From an uncultured Eubacterium sp. (GTDB taxonomy: Bacteria > Bacillota > Clostridia > Lachnospirales > Lachnospiraceae): a stretch of DNA of 63,051 nucleotides. How positions within the stretch are numbered: position 1 is the first letter of the stretch; each line of letters begins with the position of its first letter. Below the pieces are notes generated by a model that saw only the letters and a list, made by a program, of their open reading frames with translations, was not told where the DNA came from and did not search any database. Shown here piece by piece: positions 1 to 8,878 of the stretch. The translations under genes were made by a program, and so were the position numbers. Location: positions 1 to 63,051 of the forward strand of contig CAJTZX010000017.1 in the NCBI GenBank assembly GCA_910584345.1, read 5' to 3'.

Positions 1-194
1 ATGTTCATTTTTGTATAATTTTCAATCCACTATTCAAGAGTTTCCGAGAGTACTCCACTTATTATATCTATAGAGAACGCACAAAACTACACATGAAAAT
101 ATAATTACAAATATTAGGAATAAAATTGTATAGAAACATGCCCTATCAATACAAATGAAATTACTGCAAGTAACAATTTATCTTAAATTTATTT

Positions 195-950
195 TTATAT
201 CATAATACAAAATTTAATATACGTTATCGTATTATCAGATGAAAATTCATTGTCAATGTACACCTTTCCTTCATAACGATTAATTATTTGCATTAAATTA
301 TATAATCCATAACCGCGTTTTCCTTCATTAAAATTGCACTTTGTCGAATATCCTTGTGTAAAAAGATTTTGCTGTAATTCTGCTGTAAGTATTGGACCCT
401 CATTTATACTGCAAATAATTATCATGTCATTTTTACTGTCAAGAGTAAGTTCACACTTACTGCCGGTTTTGTATGCCTCCAACATATTATCTATCATAAT
501 GCCAAGAATTTCTACTAATTCCTCTTCAGGTATTGAAGTACTTAATATTGGATTTTTTACTATAATATGTAGTAATTTGTTCTCTCTTTGTGCCATCTTT
601 AATTTACTAAATAAAAAAGCTGCAACAATGAGACGATTAATCTGTAGCACTGCTAAATCTGAAATATCTGCACTTATATATTCAGAATATCTTATTAATG
701 CCTGTTTCAGTGATAAGTAATCATGATGTGTATAGGGCAGTGCAGCTATCGTTGCAAAACGATTTTCATATTGATGTTGTTTGGAACGCACTTCGTTAAT
801 TAATTCTTTTAATTCCAAAATATTACTATTGTATACATCTAATTCATATTTTATTCCCTTTTCTTTCTGTTTTGTATGTATAAAATAAGTTAGTGCTTGT
901 TGTACTAATTCACTTGCACAATTCAAAAGTGCTTTTGCAATTTTACTCAT
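195..950 (-). CDS. GHKL-domain sensor histidine kinase (AgrC-like, no membrane domain)
   Basis: Probable kinase of a quorum-sensing-like two-component system. The 251-residue protein has a coiled N-terminal segment, a likely phosphoacceptor His59 in the motif SKQHQYENRF, an N-box (about residues 150-158, MIDNMLEAY) and a G-box (GKRGYGLYNL, about 208-217). This is the GHKL layout of the AgrC/ComD group. Those kinases normally carry five to seven N-terminal membrane helices. None is evident here, so it is either a soluble sensor or has lost its sensor domain. The start ATG overlaps the stop of the upstream LytTR regulator by 4 nt (ATGA), so the two are co-translated. The pair faces the secreted-protein/ABC genes at 2060-5869 and is their probable regulator; that link is inference from position. 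Confidence 0.8.
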   Translation of the reverse strand: MSKIAKALLNCASELVQQALTYFIHTKQKEKGIKYELDVYNSNILELKELINEVRSKQHQYENRFATIAALPYTHHDYLSLKQALIRYSEYISADISDLAVLQINRLIVAAFLFSKLKMAQRENKLLHIIVKNPILSTSIPEEELVEILGIMIDNMLEAYKTGSKCELTLDSKNDMIIICSINEGPILTAELQQNLFTQGYSTKCNFNEGKRGYGLYNLMQIINRYEGKVYIDNEFSSDNTITYIKFCIMI

Positions 951-1732
951 TTTCCAATCCTCTTAAATCGTTCGTGAAATTTTCTTGCAACTACAATCGG
1001 ATAATCCCACCCATCCATCAAAAGCACTCTTGTTGCTGAATTATAGCTCATAGATCTCATCATATTTATAATATATGACTTATGACAAAATTGAAAATAA
1101 TCAGGCAAAAGAGCTTTTAATGTTTTGAGTGAATATGATTTTGTAATAAACTCATTTTTCTCCGTATGAATAATGATAGTATGTTTGATTGATTCAATGA
1201 AAATGATATCTTTTACTAGTATCTTAAATCTATAAGAATGAATTCCTTTTATATCAAGTATAGGCGCCTCTTGTGGAATTCGAAGCATATTATTTATTTC
1301 TTTCAAAACTGTTTCCTCACTATAAGGCTTTTTTATATAAGCATAGCAATGAGTTGTGTTTAATGCTTCCTGTAACCGCTCTGATAAAGCTGTTATATAC
1401 AAGATAGGTGTAAATTCATATTCACTAAACGATCGAACTGTCTTTGCAAAAGAAATTCCATCTTTTTGAGATTCTTCTCCAAGAAAAATGTCAATTACAA
1501 ACATATCAAAAAAAGTATTTTTTATCATCAGTTCAGCTTGTTCATACGTATGTGCTGAACAGACTTCCATGTTTTGTCCAGCTTTCTTTACAATCATTTT
1601 CAGATGTTCTAATTGCTCCAAATTATCTTCCAAAATAAGAATCCTATAAAATTTATTTATGTCTGCCATATCACTCAACCAATTATAATTACTTTTGTTT
1701 TTAATTATAAACATAATTTTTAATAATTTCAA
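947..1732 (-). CDS. LytTR-family response regulator (AgrA-like)
   Basis: DNA-binding response regulator. The receiver domain (about residues 28-150) has the acidic pocket in ILILEDN and the probable phosphorylation site Asp81 in FVIDIFLGEE. A LytTR DNA-binding domain follows (about 155-258, with HKSYIINM and a basic C-terminus). The reading frame opens with TTG at 1732. ATG codons at 1714 and 1669 (MADINKF) are alternatives; none has a strong ribosome binding site, and the receiver alignment favours a start near 1669. It is translationally coupled to the GHKL kinase. Three direct repeats at 1789-1918, between this gene and the divergent secreted-protein gene, are candidate binding sites for its LytTR domain. 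Confidence 0.85.
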   Translation of the reverse strand: MKLLKIMFIIKNKSNYNWLSDMADINKFYRILILEDNLEQLEHLKMIVKKAGQNMEVCSAHTYEQAELMIKNTFFDMFVIDIFLGEESQKDGISFAKTVRSFSEYEFTPILYITALSERLQEALNTTHCYAYIKKPYSEETVLKEINNMLRIPQEAPILDIKGIHSYRFKILVKDIIFIESIKHTIIIHTEKNEFITKSYSLKTLKALLPDYFQFCHKSYIINMMRSMSYNSATRVLLMDGWDYPIVVARKFHERFKRIGK

Positions 1733-1788
1733 CTCTAATATTTACATTTTGTGCATCAATAACAACCATTTGTGCAGAAGTATTGAAT

Positions 1789-1918
1789 TGTTACAGTGAA
1801 TATATGATAATACTTCAAGATCACATGTTTGTCTGTTACGGTGTATTGTCGTTTCAGTATATAAAATATTTCCAGTCACTATCACAACAATTTGTCAAAC
1901 AATGCTATTGTTAAAGTG
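1789..1918 (+). promoter_or_regulatory. Three TGTTANRGTG direct repeats, candidate LytTR sites
   Basis: TGTTACAGTG (1789-1798), TGTTACGGTG (1834-1843) and TGTTAAAGTG (1909-1918) share 8 of 10 positions and lie in the same orientation, 45 and 75 bp apart, upstream of the secreted-protein gene. LytTR regulators bind spaced direct repeats of about 9-10 bp, so these are plausible sites for the adjacent regulator. A possible -10 box (TATAAT, 2004-2009) lies downstream without a clear -35, as expected for an activated promoter. A strong AAGGAGG at 1926-1932 is followed only by a few codons and has no obvious gene. Confidence 0.5.
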
Positions 1919-2059
1919 TCTAGAAGAAGGAGGTTGCTGTGTTGAAATAATAGAACAGAAAATTACTACTGCATAAAAGCATGTGCATAATACGAATTTT
2001 CACTATAATACGTAAAATTAATTATTTATCATTGCCCAAAATAATAGGAGGACTAAAAA

Positions 2060-2494
2060 ATGTTAAAAAAGAAATACAATAAATGTTTGCTTGCCATTTT
2101 ATCTGCTGTTTCACTAGCAGCCGGATCTAGCATTGTCTCATTTGCTGCAACCGAAGGATACAGTGGAAATGTTTCTAAATATGTAGATTTTGAAAGTGGT
2201 TACCTAAAGAAAGCGAACACTTCCTCTAAAGCAACAAATAACGCAACAAAAAAACCTGATGGTTCATTTGCATGCTGGGTTGAAACTACTACTGGAAGTA
2301 ATTGTACATATAGCACAAGTTATAGTTCTACCGGAAAATATCATATGTCATATAAACAAAACTTTGATTCTGACGATACATGCGCTGAAATTTTATATAA
2401 CAATCAGTATAGACTTAAATTAAATATTTCCACTGTATTAGTAAATTTTACAGGCGGAGCTGTTGCAGGAACCTGGTCTCCGGATAATTTCTGA
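2060..2494 (+). CDS. Small secreted protein, candidate bacteriocin or signal
   Basis: A 144-residue preprotein. The N-terminus is a classical signal peptide (basic KKKYNK, a hydrophobic core, SFA-A cleavage near residue 30), leaving about 115 mature residues rich in Ser, Thr, Asn, Tyr and Gly. The mature part has three cysteines (in SFACW, SNCTY, DTCAE) and ends GTWSPDNF. I do not recognise the family. It resembles secreted bacteriocin precursors in size and context but lacks convincing lactococcin-972 motifs. The ribosome binding site AGGAGG at 2047-2052 is strong. A perfect 18-bp terminator follows, so it is probably its own abundant transcript. Two membrane proteins and an ABC ATPase downstream, and the LytTR/GHKL pair upstream, suggest an exported active peptide with an immunity or export system; this is inference. 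Confidence 0.7.
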   Translation: MLKKKYNKCLLAILSAVSLAAGSSIVSFAATEGYSGNVSKYVDFESGYLKKANTSSKATNNATKKPDGSFACWVETTTGSNCTYSTSYSSTGKYHMSYKQNFDSDDTCAEILYNNQYRLKLNISTVLVNFTGGAVAGTWSPDNF

Positions 2495-2540
2495 TCAAGA
2501 ATACTACTTTTGAGTATGTTCATTTTATCTCATTTAAGTT

Positions 2541-2579
2541 ATAATAAGATCATCACTTTTTAAGTGATGATCTTATTAT
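2541..2579 (+). terminator. Intrinsic terminator after secreted-protein gene
   Basis: Perfect inverted repeat with 18-bp arms (2541-2558 and 2562-2579) and a 3-nt loop. It separates the secreted-protein transcript from the membrane/ABC genes. The stem is AT-rich at its base and supplies its own T/A tract. Confidence 0.8.
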
Positions 2580-2762
2580 TCCAAACAACAGATTAGAAAA
2601 TGTCATAACACCTATTTCATTACATTTTTATTTTTTAAATCAAGGATGTCATTTTTTCATAAAAAATTATTGGAATAATACTTATTATTCTCGAATTATT
2701 TTTATTCACTATTTGATATTATTTTATTTAGAATATTATATTTTAATATATAAGGAGGCCAT

Positions 2763-3518
2763 ATGCTCAGTTATGAAATGAAGCACGCAATATTTAATAA
2801 ACGAATGTTAATATCCATCCTATTAAGTTTTCTTTGCTTAATAGTTGGATCTGCAGATATTTTATTTGACCATAACTCCAACATTGATTTCAGCTACCTG
2901 TTTTTATTTTCATATTCTTGCGGGACCGCATCTTTGTTAGCATTGATTTATCCCGTATTTGCCTGTATGCCGTATGGAGATACCTATGCTGTAGAACGTG
3001 AAAGTGGATATCTGCTTTATAAACGAACAAAAATTCATAACGTTAAATATATTTTAATAAAGCTTCTTTCTAGTTCAATAAGCGGCGGCCTTGCTTTAAG
3101 TATTCCTGTTGCATGCTATTTAATATTATGTATATTTTCCAGAGGTCCAATGCTGACAGATTATGGAATGGAATATATCAGTCATAAGGTACAATTTTAT
3201 CATAGCCAACCCGTCTTATACTGCGCAGGCTTCATCGGAAATGCTTTTTTATGCGGTGTAATTTTTTCACTTTTAGCATTGGCATTATCTGTTTTTATTA
3301 AAAGCAGATATTTAGTTTTGTTTTTACCGCTGGTTTTATATATTTTATGTAATATATTGTGTTCCTCCCATTTATTCTATCTCAACCCTGTTCTTTGGTG
3401 GGATTGTAACCTTTACAGCGAGTCAAATGAACTTGTTGTTTTAGGAATAGAATTGGGTGCTTTGTTATTGTTTTCAATCATTTTTTCATACGGGGTTATA
3501 AGAAATGCGAAAGAATAA
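2763..3518 (+). CDS. Six-helix membrane protein, probable ABC-2-type permease
   Basis: 251 residues with about six hydrophobic helices (near residues 15-35, 45-68, 97-125, 150-180, 183-203, 222-245). The arrangement resembles ABC-2/BcrB-type permeases with a conserved acidic-polar segment after helix 2 (YAVERESGYLLYKR). Start ATG follows a strong AAGGAGG. It overlaps the next membrane gene by 14 nt and is followed by an ABC ATPase gene, so the three form one operon. I infer a transporter that exports or confers immunity to the protein encoded at 2060-2494. No specific family name can be given with confidence. Confidence 0.65.
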   Translation: MLSYEMKHAIFNKRMLISILLSFLCLIVGSADILFDHNSNIDFSYLFLFSYSCGTASLLALIYPVFACMPYGDTYAVERESGYLLYKRTKIHNVKYILIKLLSSSISGGLALSIPVACYLILCIFSRGPMLTDYGMEYISHKVQFYHSQPVLYCAGFIGNAFLCGVIFSLLALALSVFIKSRYLVLFLPLVLYILCNILCSSHLFYLNPVLWWDCNLYSESNELVVLGIELGALLLFSIIFSYGVIRNAKE

Positions 3519-5040
3519 AACGCTGTCAGGCGGTTTTTTATATAAATTCAGAGAAAAAAATTTTAATTTTTTTTGCGCCATTCTTGCATTAAGTATTTTT
3601 TTAATATTTCTGAGAGCTTTGAGCGCCGGTCTCACTCCGGGCAGACATTCTTTTTTTGAACTATATCTCTGGAGTATGGGCGATGCTGTAAATGTTGTAT
3701 TTATACATACAATTGTCTTTCTGTTCATAGTCTCAAAATTTTTTTTGTATGGCTCAAACGATATGATAGCTATATTGCATCAAAACTCCAAAAAAAGCAT
3801 TTGGATCGCAAATATATATTCTGTTTTAATTACTTCCATTCTATATATTGCAGGAACATGCATGGCTTTGCTTCTAACATCTATAAACAAACATATTTTT
3901 AATGTTGGAGAAACTGAATTTATAAGAAAACGCTATTCCGGACTTTTCCACACAGCTGATTCACATTCCGGATGGATATTTATAGGCATCACAGGAAATG
4001 TATTGGCTTATTTATTATGCATCGCTCTGCTCTATTATATATTTCTAAGTCTCTTTCAGCAAAAATTTACTGCATTTATTTGCACTCTGACGCTTGTATT
4101 TTTAGAATATATTATTTATCTTCGTAAAATCTATGTTTTAGAAAAATACACTATGCTTGGGAATTTATTACTTTGTTATGGACGTGGAAACGAAGATGTT
4201 AACCTGCATTTTTTTTATTGGTTTCCCATATTGACATTTCTCTGCATTTTTTCGTGGTGGTTAACAACCAGAAACGATATCATATATCAGAAAAAAAACA
4301 GGATTATTCCAAGTATTTTACATACATTTACCGGCATTTTACCTAATTGGAAAAGAAAAAACCTTTTTTTTACTATAATTCTAGGCGTTTTATATTTCCA
4401 TTTAACATACAATTATTCTGAAAACCGTTCTACTATGCTGTTATCAGATTTTTATTCTGGTTCTGATAAAATAGATGTTAAATTCTTAATATGGCTTTTT
4501 TTTGAACTAGCTGTAACATTATATGTAACAAACCGGATTTTTCAGTTTTTAAACTACAATACATTTGTCTGTATACTGCACTTTAAAAGCAGAAAAAAAT
4601 ATGCAGATTATTTAACATATACTGTAAGCATCGAAACACTATGTTTTTTTCTGATTTTTTCGTCAACGGTTAGCATATGTTTATGGATGCAAAACGGTAG
4701 CCTGTATATGAATCATTTCCAGCATGAAAACGGTTTCTTAATTTTAATAAATTCATTTGTCAGTTTTATTATTTTCAGCTATTTTGTATGTCTGATTTAC
4801 ATGAATATAAAAAACTTTGCTCTAAGCTACCTAATTATATTCGTACTTCAGCAATTCCATATGGCTTTATACCGTTTGATTGGTGATTTATGTTGTTTTT
4901 TACCACTGCTGCATGGTTGTTCCGGTTTATATAAAGACCATTTTAATTTGTATGCTGCTTTGGCATATCAAATAGCAGAAGTCATGATACTTCAAACTAT
5001 ATTTCACCAACAAGTAACAAAATGTATCGTCGATACGTAA
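3505..5040 (+). CDS. Large polytopic membrane protein, probable ABC permease partner
   Basis: 511 residues, very hydrophobic, with around twelve predicted membrane segments and short basic loops (Phe, Ile and Leu dominate). There is no recognisable soluble domain. It overlaps the preceding permease by 14 nt and lies 26 nt before the ATPase start, so it is probably a second permease subunit or an immunity membrane protein. Its size fits a fusion of two six-helix units. The start lacks a clear ribosome binding site, consistent with translational coupling to the upstream gene. The nucleotide sequence is markedly AT-rich, like the whole 2-6 kb block and unlike the genes after 6 kb, which hints at separate ancestry. 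Confidence 0.6.
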   Translation: MRKNKTLSGGFLYKFREKNFNFFCAILALSIFLIFLRALSAGLTPGRHSFFELYLWSMGDAVNVVFIHTIVFLFIVSKFFLYGSNDMIAILHQNSKKSIWIANIYSVLITSILYIAGTCMALLLTSINKHIFNVGETEFIRKRYSGLFHTADSHSGWIFIGITGNVLAYLLCIALLYYIFLSLFQQKFTAFICTLTLVFLEYIIYLRKIYVLEKYTMLGNLLLCYGRGNEDVNLHFFYWFPILTFLCIFSWWLTTRNDIIYQKKNRIIPSILHTFTGILPNWKRKNLFFTIILGVLYFHLTYNYSENRSTMLLSDFYSGSDKIDVKFLIWLFFELAVTLYVTNRIFQFLNYNTFVCILHFKSRKKYADYLTYTVSIETLCFFLIFSSTVSICLWMQNGSLYMNHFQHENGFLILINSFVSFIIFSYFVCLIYMNIKNFALSYLIIFVLQQFHMALYRLIGDLCCFLPLLHGCSGLYKDHFNLYAALAYQIAEVMILQTIFHQQVTKCIVDT

Positions 5041-5066
5041 AATCATTTATTTTTAAGGAGAAAAAT

Positions 5067-5705
5067 ATGGAAACTATCATAAAATTAAAAGAAATTTCTA
5101 AAAGTTTTTATGACGAGCCGCTTTTTGAAAATATCTCATTTGAGGTTCAAAAAGGTGATATTATTGGATTTGTTGGTGAAAACGGATGCGGAAAATCCGT
5201 ACTATTTAAAATGATTTGCGGATTAATTTCACCAGACCATGGAGAGATTCTGGTCAGGAACCGAGTCATTACAGAAGGCAAATTTCCTGATTCCATAGGA
5301 ATCATGCTGGATGGCTGCGGATTTATTCCATATGAATCAGGATTCGAAAATCTCAGACAAATTGCTGCCATAGATCAAAAAATTGGCAGTCAGGAAATTG
5401 CAGAAGCTATGGCACAGGTTAATCTTAATTACAAAAGCAAAAAGCCTGTAAAAAAGTATTCTCTTGGAATGAAACAAAGACTGGGAATTGCAATGGCTCT
5501 TATGGAGAATCCAACGCTTCTGCTTTTAGATGAACCCATGAATGCTTTAGATCACGATATGGTATTAAAAGTCCGCAGACTATTGTTGCAAAAAAAAGAA
5601 TCAGGTGTCACCATTTTGCTAACAAGTCATAACAAAGAAGACATTGATGCTTTATGTACACATGTTTATCGATTTACTGACTGCAAATTAGATCCGATGT
5701 ATTAG
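5067..5705 (+). CDS. ABC transporter ATP-binding protein (frameshifted C-terminus)
   Basis: ATPase subunit for the two preceding membrane proteins. Walker A (GENGCGKS), signature YSLGMKQRLGIA, Walker B LLLLDEP and the switch His (TSHNK) are all present, so nucleotide binding and hydrolysis should be intact. The start chosen is the ATG at 5067 (METIIKLKE), which has AAGGAG at 5055-5060; a longer frame from 5022 has no support. The protein stops after CKLDPMY at 5705, but coding sequence continues in another frame to 5869, so the C-terminal tail of about 55 residues has been cut off by a one-base indel. Confidence 0.85.
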   Translation: METIIKLKEISKSFYDEPLFENISFEVQKGDIIGFVGENGCGKSVLFKMICGLISPDHGEILVRNRVITEGKFPDSIGIMLDGCGFIPYESGFENLRQIAAIDQKIGSQEIAEAMAQVNLNYKSKKPVKKYSLGMKQRLGIAMALMENPTLLLLDEPMNALDHDMVLKVRRLLLQKKESGVTILLTSHNKEDIDALCTHVYRFTDCKLDPMY

Positions 5706-5869
5706 ATATAGCAGAAACATACGACAAAAAAAGTACCTATCAATTTGAAATCATTGATAGCAAAACACTGAAATTTATTCAAAACAATTCATCTAAGATA
5801 AAATTAACAGATGAAAATATTGGTATTTCTATATCAGATGGCAGTATATTTAAGCTGCAGGAAAAATGA
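5681..5869 (+). pseudogene. Out-of-frame C-terminal tail of the ABC ATPase
   Basis: A frame open from 5681 to TGA at 5867-5869 encodes about 60 residues (including DIAETYDKKSTYQFEIID and ending IFKLQEK). It has the mixed alpha/beta composition of the C-terminal domain often found in BcrA-type ATPases. It has no start of its own and overlaps the end of the ATPase frame, so it is best read as the ATPase tail displaced by a single-base insertion or deletion between about 5680 and 5705. Confidence 0.6.
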
Positions 5870-5940
5870 TTGTAACTGGTGTAATATTTATCCGTTTTGC
5901 ATTCATTTTCTGCGCATCTGAACAAAAGATTGAACATAAT

Positions 5941-5979
5941 AAAAACCTGCCTTTTCATCCAAATAAAAGGCAGGTTTTT
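5941..5979. terminator. Bidirectional terminator
   Basis: Inverted repeat with 15-bp arms (5941-5955 and 5965-5979), loop of 9 nt, with A and T runs on either side. It lies between the convergent ABC operon and the Rrf2 gene and can serve both. Confidence 0.8.
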
Positions 5980-6000
5980 TAACTTATTTCAATTCGGCGC

Positions 6001-6435
6001 TTATATACTATAATCTCCATCCTTCTGCAATTTCCAGCCCATCAAGTCCGCAAGCGTGATATGGTCAATCACTTCATTCACAGCCTCGTTCATCTTTCGA
6101 TATACCAGAACCGTTACGCAGTCATCACTTTTATCACAGCCTCCAATCTCCGAATCCAGACATTCTACAGGCGCAAGGCTTCCTTCCGTCAGCCGCAAAA
6201 TCATCCCCACCGTACACTCCCCTGCCGGCTTGTTCAGCAGATAGCCGCCTTGCGGGCCGCGTACGCTGCGCACATATCCGGCTTTGTTTAATACAGCGAC
6301 AATCTGCTCCAGATACTTATCTGATATTTCCTGCCTGGCAGCAATTTCTTTAATCCGAACAGGTGTTCCAGTATCATGTAGCGCCAGATCTAGCATTAAA
6401 CGCAGCGCATATCTTCCTTTTGTCGAAATCCTCAT
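6001..6435 (-). CDS. Rrf2/IscR-family transcriptional regulator
   Basis: 144-residue Rrf2-type regulator with an N-terminal winged helix (MRISTKGRYALRLMLDL, then the IKEIAARQEISDKYLEQIV recognition region, and the wing VRGPQGGYLL). Three cysteines near residues 92-106 (ECLDSEIGGCDKSDDC) are placed like the [2Fe-2S] ligands of IscR, so iron-sulfur or redox sensing is likely; spacing is slightly wider than in E. coli IscR. There is a good GGAGGA ribosome binding site. No iscS/iscU or cysteine genes adjoin it, so its regulon is not evident here. Confidence 0.88.
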   Translation of the reverse strand: MRISTKGRYALRLMLDLALHDTGTPVRIKEIAARQEISDKYLEQIVAVLNKAGYVRSVRGPQGGYLLNKPAGECTVGMILRLTEGSLAPVECLDSEIGGCDKSDDCVTVLVYRKMNEAVNEVIDHITLADLMGWKLQKDGDYSI

Positions 6436-6510
6436 AGCTATTCCTCCATAATTCCTACTAAGTATCTATGATACGATATCCTACAAGGAAAAGCAAGCAG
6501 TTTTTATTTG

Positions 6511-7866
6511 CTAGATGACTCTATGTTCCATCCATTTTCCGCCAAGAAAGCGGACGCCAAAGAAAATGCTCCTGCAGATCCAATCGATACACATTCCCAG
6601 CCAGACGCCGGTAAGTCCCATATCCATTTGCTGCACAAAATAGTAAGACAGCACCACACGAAAGATCCACATGCTCAAAATGCTGATGCTCATCGTATAC
6701 TTGGCGTCTCCCCCACTCCGCAGCACTTGCGGCAGTGTAAAACTAAGCGCCCAGAAAAAAATACTGAAAATACAAAACAGCCGGATAACTTCGATACACA
6801 TCTCCTTTGCTGCTTTTGTCAGATGATAAGCTTCGGATACGAACGGAATGCTGACATATACAGCAATATTCATGACTGCCAGGCCAATGGCTGCCATTGC
6901 TAACAACTGCTTTGCATATCGCTTTGCCTGCTCTTTATCTCCTGCACCCAGACATCGTCCGATCACAGGAATGACCGCAAGGCCGATGGTATTGCCTGGA
7001 ATGTTAGCTACTGTCGCAACCGTGTTGGCTACCGCATTGGCCGCAATCGCAGAGGTTCCAAGCGTTGCTGTCAGGCTGCTGACACACAGCTTTCCAATCT
7101 GAAACATTCCATTTTCCAGTCCGCTTGGAATACCGATCACAAGAATGGGGCGTATCTGTTGCCTTTCCGGTTTTAAATCTGTTATCCGGTCAATACGAAA
7201 CGGATGATCTGCTTTCTGCTGCTGCAGCGTTACCCAAACCGCTGAGAAAATGCGTCCTGCCAGAGTTGCAAGCGCCGCTCCCAGCACTCCCATATGAAAG
7301 CCATAAATGAGCAGCGCATTCCCAAAAATATTTATCACATTCATAACAAGGCTTGCTTTCATGCTCACTTCACTGTTTCCCTGTGCACGAAACAACGCCG
7401 CTCCTGCACTATAAGCTCCCATAAAAGGATACGACACGGCGCTGATAAATAAATATATCTGTGCATACCCCATGACACGTTCATCAATGCTGCCAAAAAC
7501 AAAACGCAAAATTCCTCTGCTCCCTGCCACTGTTACGATCATCACAACGCTCGTGCTTATCAAAAGCACACTATACAGCTGCGCCGAACACTTTTTCATC
7601 TGCCTGAAATTTTTCTGACCCATGTATTGGCTGACTACTACTGCTCCGCCCGACGCCAATGCCGATAAAATCTGAAAAACCAGCACATTCAGCGTATCTA
7701 CCAGACTAACGCTGGATACCGCTGCCTCGCTGACGCTCGATACCATAAATGTATCCGCCAGCCCCATTGTAACTGCCAAAAACTGTTCCAGCAGCAGAGG
7801 CCATATTAGCTTCATCATTTGCCGGCGTGTATAAAAAAGCTCTTTTTCTTCCTCCTGCTCCATCAT
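6511..7866 (-). CDS. MATE-family multidrug/sodium antiporter
   Basis: 451 residues with twelve membrane helices in two related halves, characteristic of MATE exporters (DinF/NorM relatives). Typical features are the N-terminal LIWPLLLEQFLAVTMGLADTF helix and the AIAANAVANTVATVANIPG helix of the second half. It probably couples Na+ or H+ entry to export of cationic or polar compounds across the cytoplasmic membrane; substrate unknown. Start ATG at 7866 (or 7863) follows GGGGAGA. It lies 75 bp upstream of the Rrf2 gene on the same strand, possibly one transcript. Confidence 0.9.
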   Translation of the reverse strand: MMEQEEEKELFYTRRQMMKLIWPLLLEQFLAVTMGLADTFMVSSVSEAAVSSVSLVDTLNVLVFQILSALASGGAVVVSQYMGQKNFRQMKKCSAQLYSVLLISTSVVMIVTVAGSRGILRFVFGSIDERVMGYAQIYLFISAVSYPFMGAYSAGAALFRAQGNSEVSMKASLVMNVINIFGNALLIYGFHMGVLGAALATLAGRIFSAVWVTLQQQKADHPFRIDRITDLKPERQQIRPILVIGIPSGLENGMFQIGKLCVSSLTATLGTSAIAANAVANTVATVANIPGNTIGLAVIPVIGRCLGAGDKEQAKRYAKQLLAMAAIGLAVMNIAVYVSIPFVSEAYHLTKAAKEMCIEVIRLFCIFSIFFWALSFTLPQVLRSGGDAKYTMSISILSMWIFRVVLSYYFVQQMDMGLTGVWLGMCIDWICRSIFFGVRFLGGKWMEHRVI

Positions 7867-7903
7867 TACTCATCTCCCCTTCATAATACACAAAATAAAC
7901 CAT

Positions 7904-8758
7904 TTATAATGCAGAATAAGAAGCAATTCCAAGCGCTACGCAAATCAAATATAGCAACAGCAAATGTACCGGATAGACCAGATAAAAGAAATACTTTAGC
8001 TTCCAGCCACGCTTTCCGTTATAAAATCCAATCGGCACAAATGCCAAAGGAGCTGCAACCTCCCAGGCAAATACAATACATCCTGCCACAATCTGCCATA
8101 CTTTTTTCTTGCGGAACAAATAAAGCGTTACCATACACAATATGCCAATGGCCGCATAATCTGTATTTGCAAAATGTGCCGCTGCCATACCGGCTACAAT
8201 CACCGCCGCTATTACAAGAATTTGCGGCGCCAGATTGTTTTTAAGATGCTCCTGCGCCCACTGGATTCCCACCATCACAAGAAAACCGATAAACAGCGTA
8301 AAGAACACATTCTGATAACTAAATTCTAATATTTTTCCATGAAACAACAAATCAAACGGAACTTCTGATATCGCCGCAAACGCCAGCAGCCTTACAGCAT
8401 ATTTTAGTTTGTTATGCGTATGTTTAAGCCCTTCTACCATCAGAAAACAGTAGATCGGAAATGCCAGTCTGCCAATCATGCGCATCACGTTATATACAGC
8501 AAACAACTGCGCGTTTTGATCCAACCATTGCTGAATCTCCGCCATATTTCCATTATTAAGATTGTTCAATCCGCTGATTGACAAATATCTGCCTAAAATG
8601 CCAGCCGCAGTATGATCGATAATCATTGTAATCACAGCTATTAGTTTTAATGTACTGCCGCTGATGCCCCATTTCCGCTGCCATTGCTCCATGCCGGTTT
8701 CTCCCTCTTTTTGATAAGTGTTTTGCGCAGAGTTATTCTGTTTTATTTTTTGCTCCAT
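7904..8758 (-). CDS. TraX-family membrane protein
   Basis: About 284 residues with eight or more membrane helices. The motif LKLIAVITMIIDHTAA near residue 35 is the signature of the TraX family (PF05857), named after the F-plasmid pilin N-acetylase but common as a chromosomal gene of unknown role in Firmicutes. I chose the ATG at 8758 because GGAGG sits 10 nt upstream; the longer frame from 8782 would put that ribosome binding site inside the gene. No conjugation genes are nearby, so an envelope acyltransferase-like role is only a guess from the family. Confidence 0.85.
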   Translation of the reverse strand: MEQKIKQNNSAQNTYQKEGETGMEQWQRKWGISGSTLKLIAVITMIIDHTAAGILGRYLSISGLNNLNNGNMAEIQQWLDQNAQLFAVYNVMRMIGRLAFPIYCFLMVEGLKHTHNKLKYAVRLLAFAAISEVPFDLLFHGKILEFSYQNVFFTLFIGFLVMVGIQWAQEHLKNNLAPQILVIAAVIVAGMAAAHFANTDYAAIGILCMVTLYLFRKKKVWQIVAGCIVFAWEVAAPLAFVPIGFYNGKRGWKLKYFFYLVYPVHLLLLYLICVALGIASYSAL

Positions 8759-8878
8759 AAATGATAGCCCTCCTGTCAACAATATTTATATTATAACACA
8801 TTTTTCCTAAGACGCAGTGCTTATTTATGTATGAAAAAAAAACTTCTGCTGTTCATTATATGTTATTATTGCTCAAAA

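Noticed and set aside
195..1732. Complete agr quorum-sensing system
   Set aside because: Kinase and regulator resemble AgrC/AgrA, but no AgrB protease or AgrD-type precursor is present.
2060..2494. Assignment of the secreted protein to the lactococcin-972 family
   Set aside because: Context and size fit, but the glycine/tryptophan motifs of that family are not visible; left as unknown.
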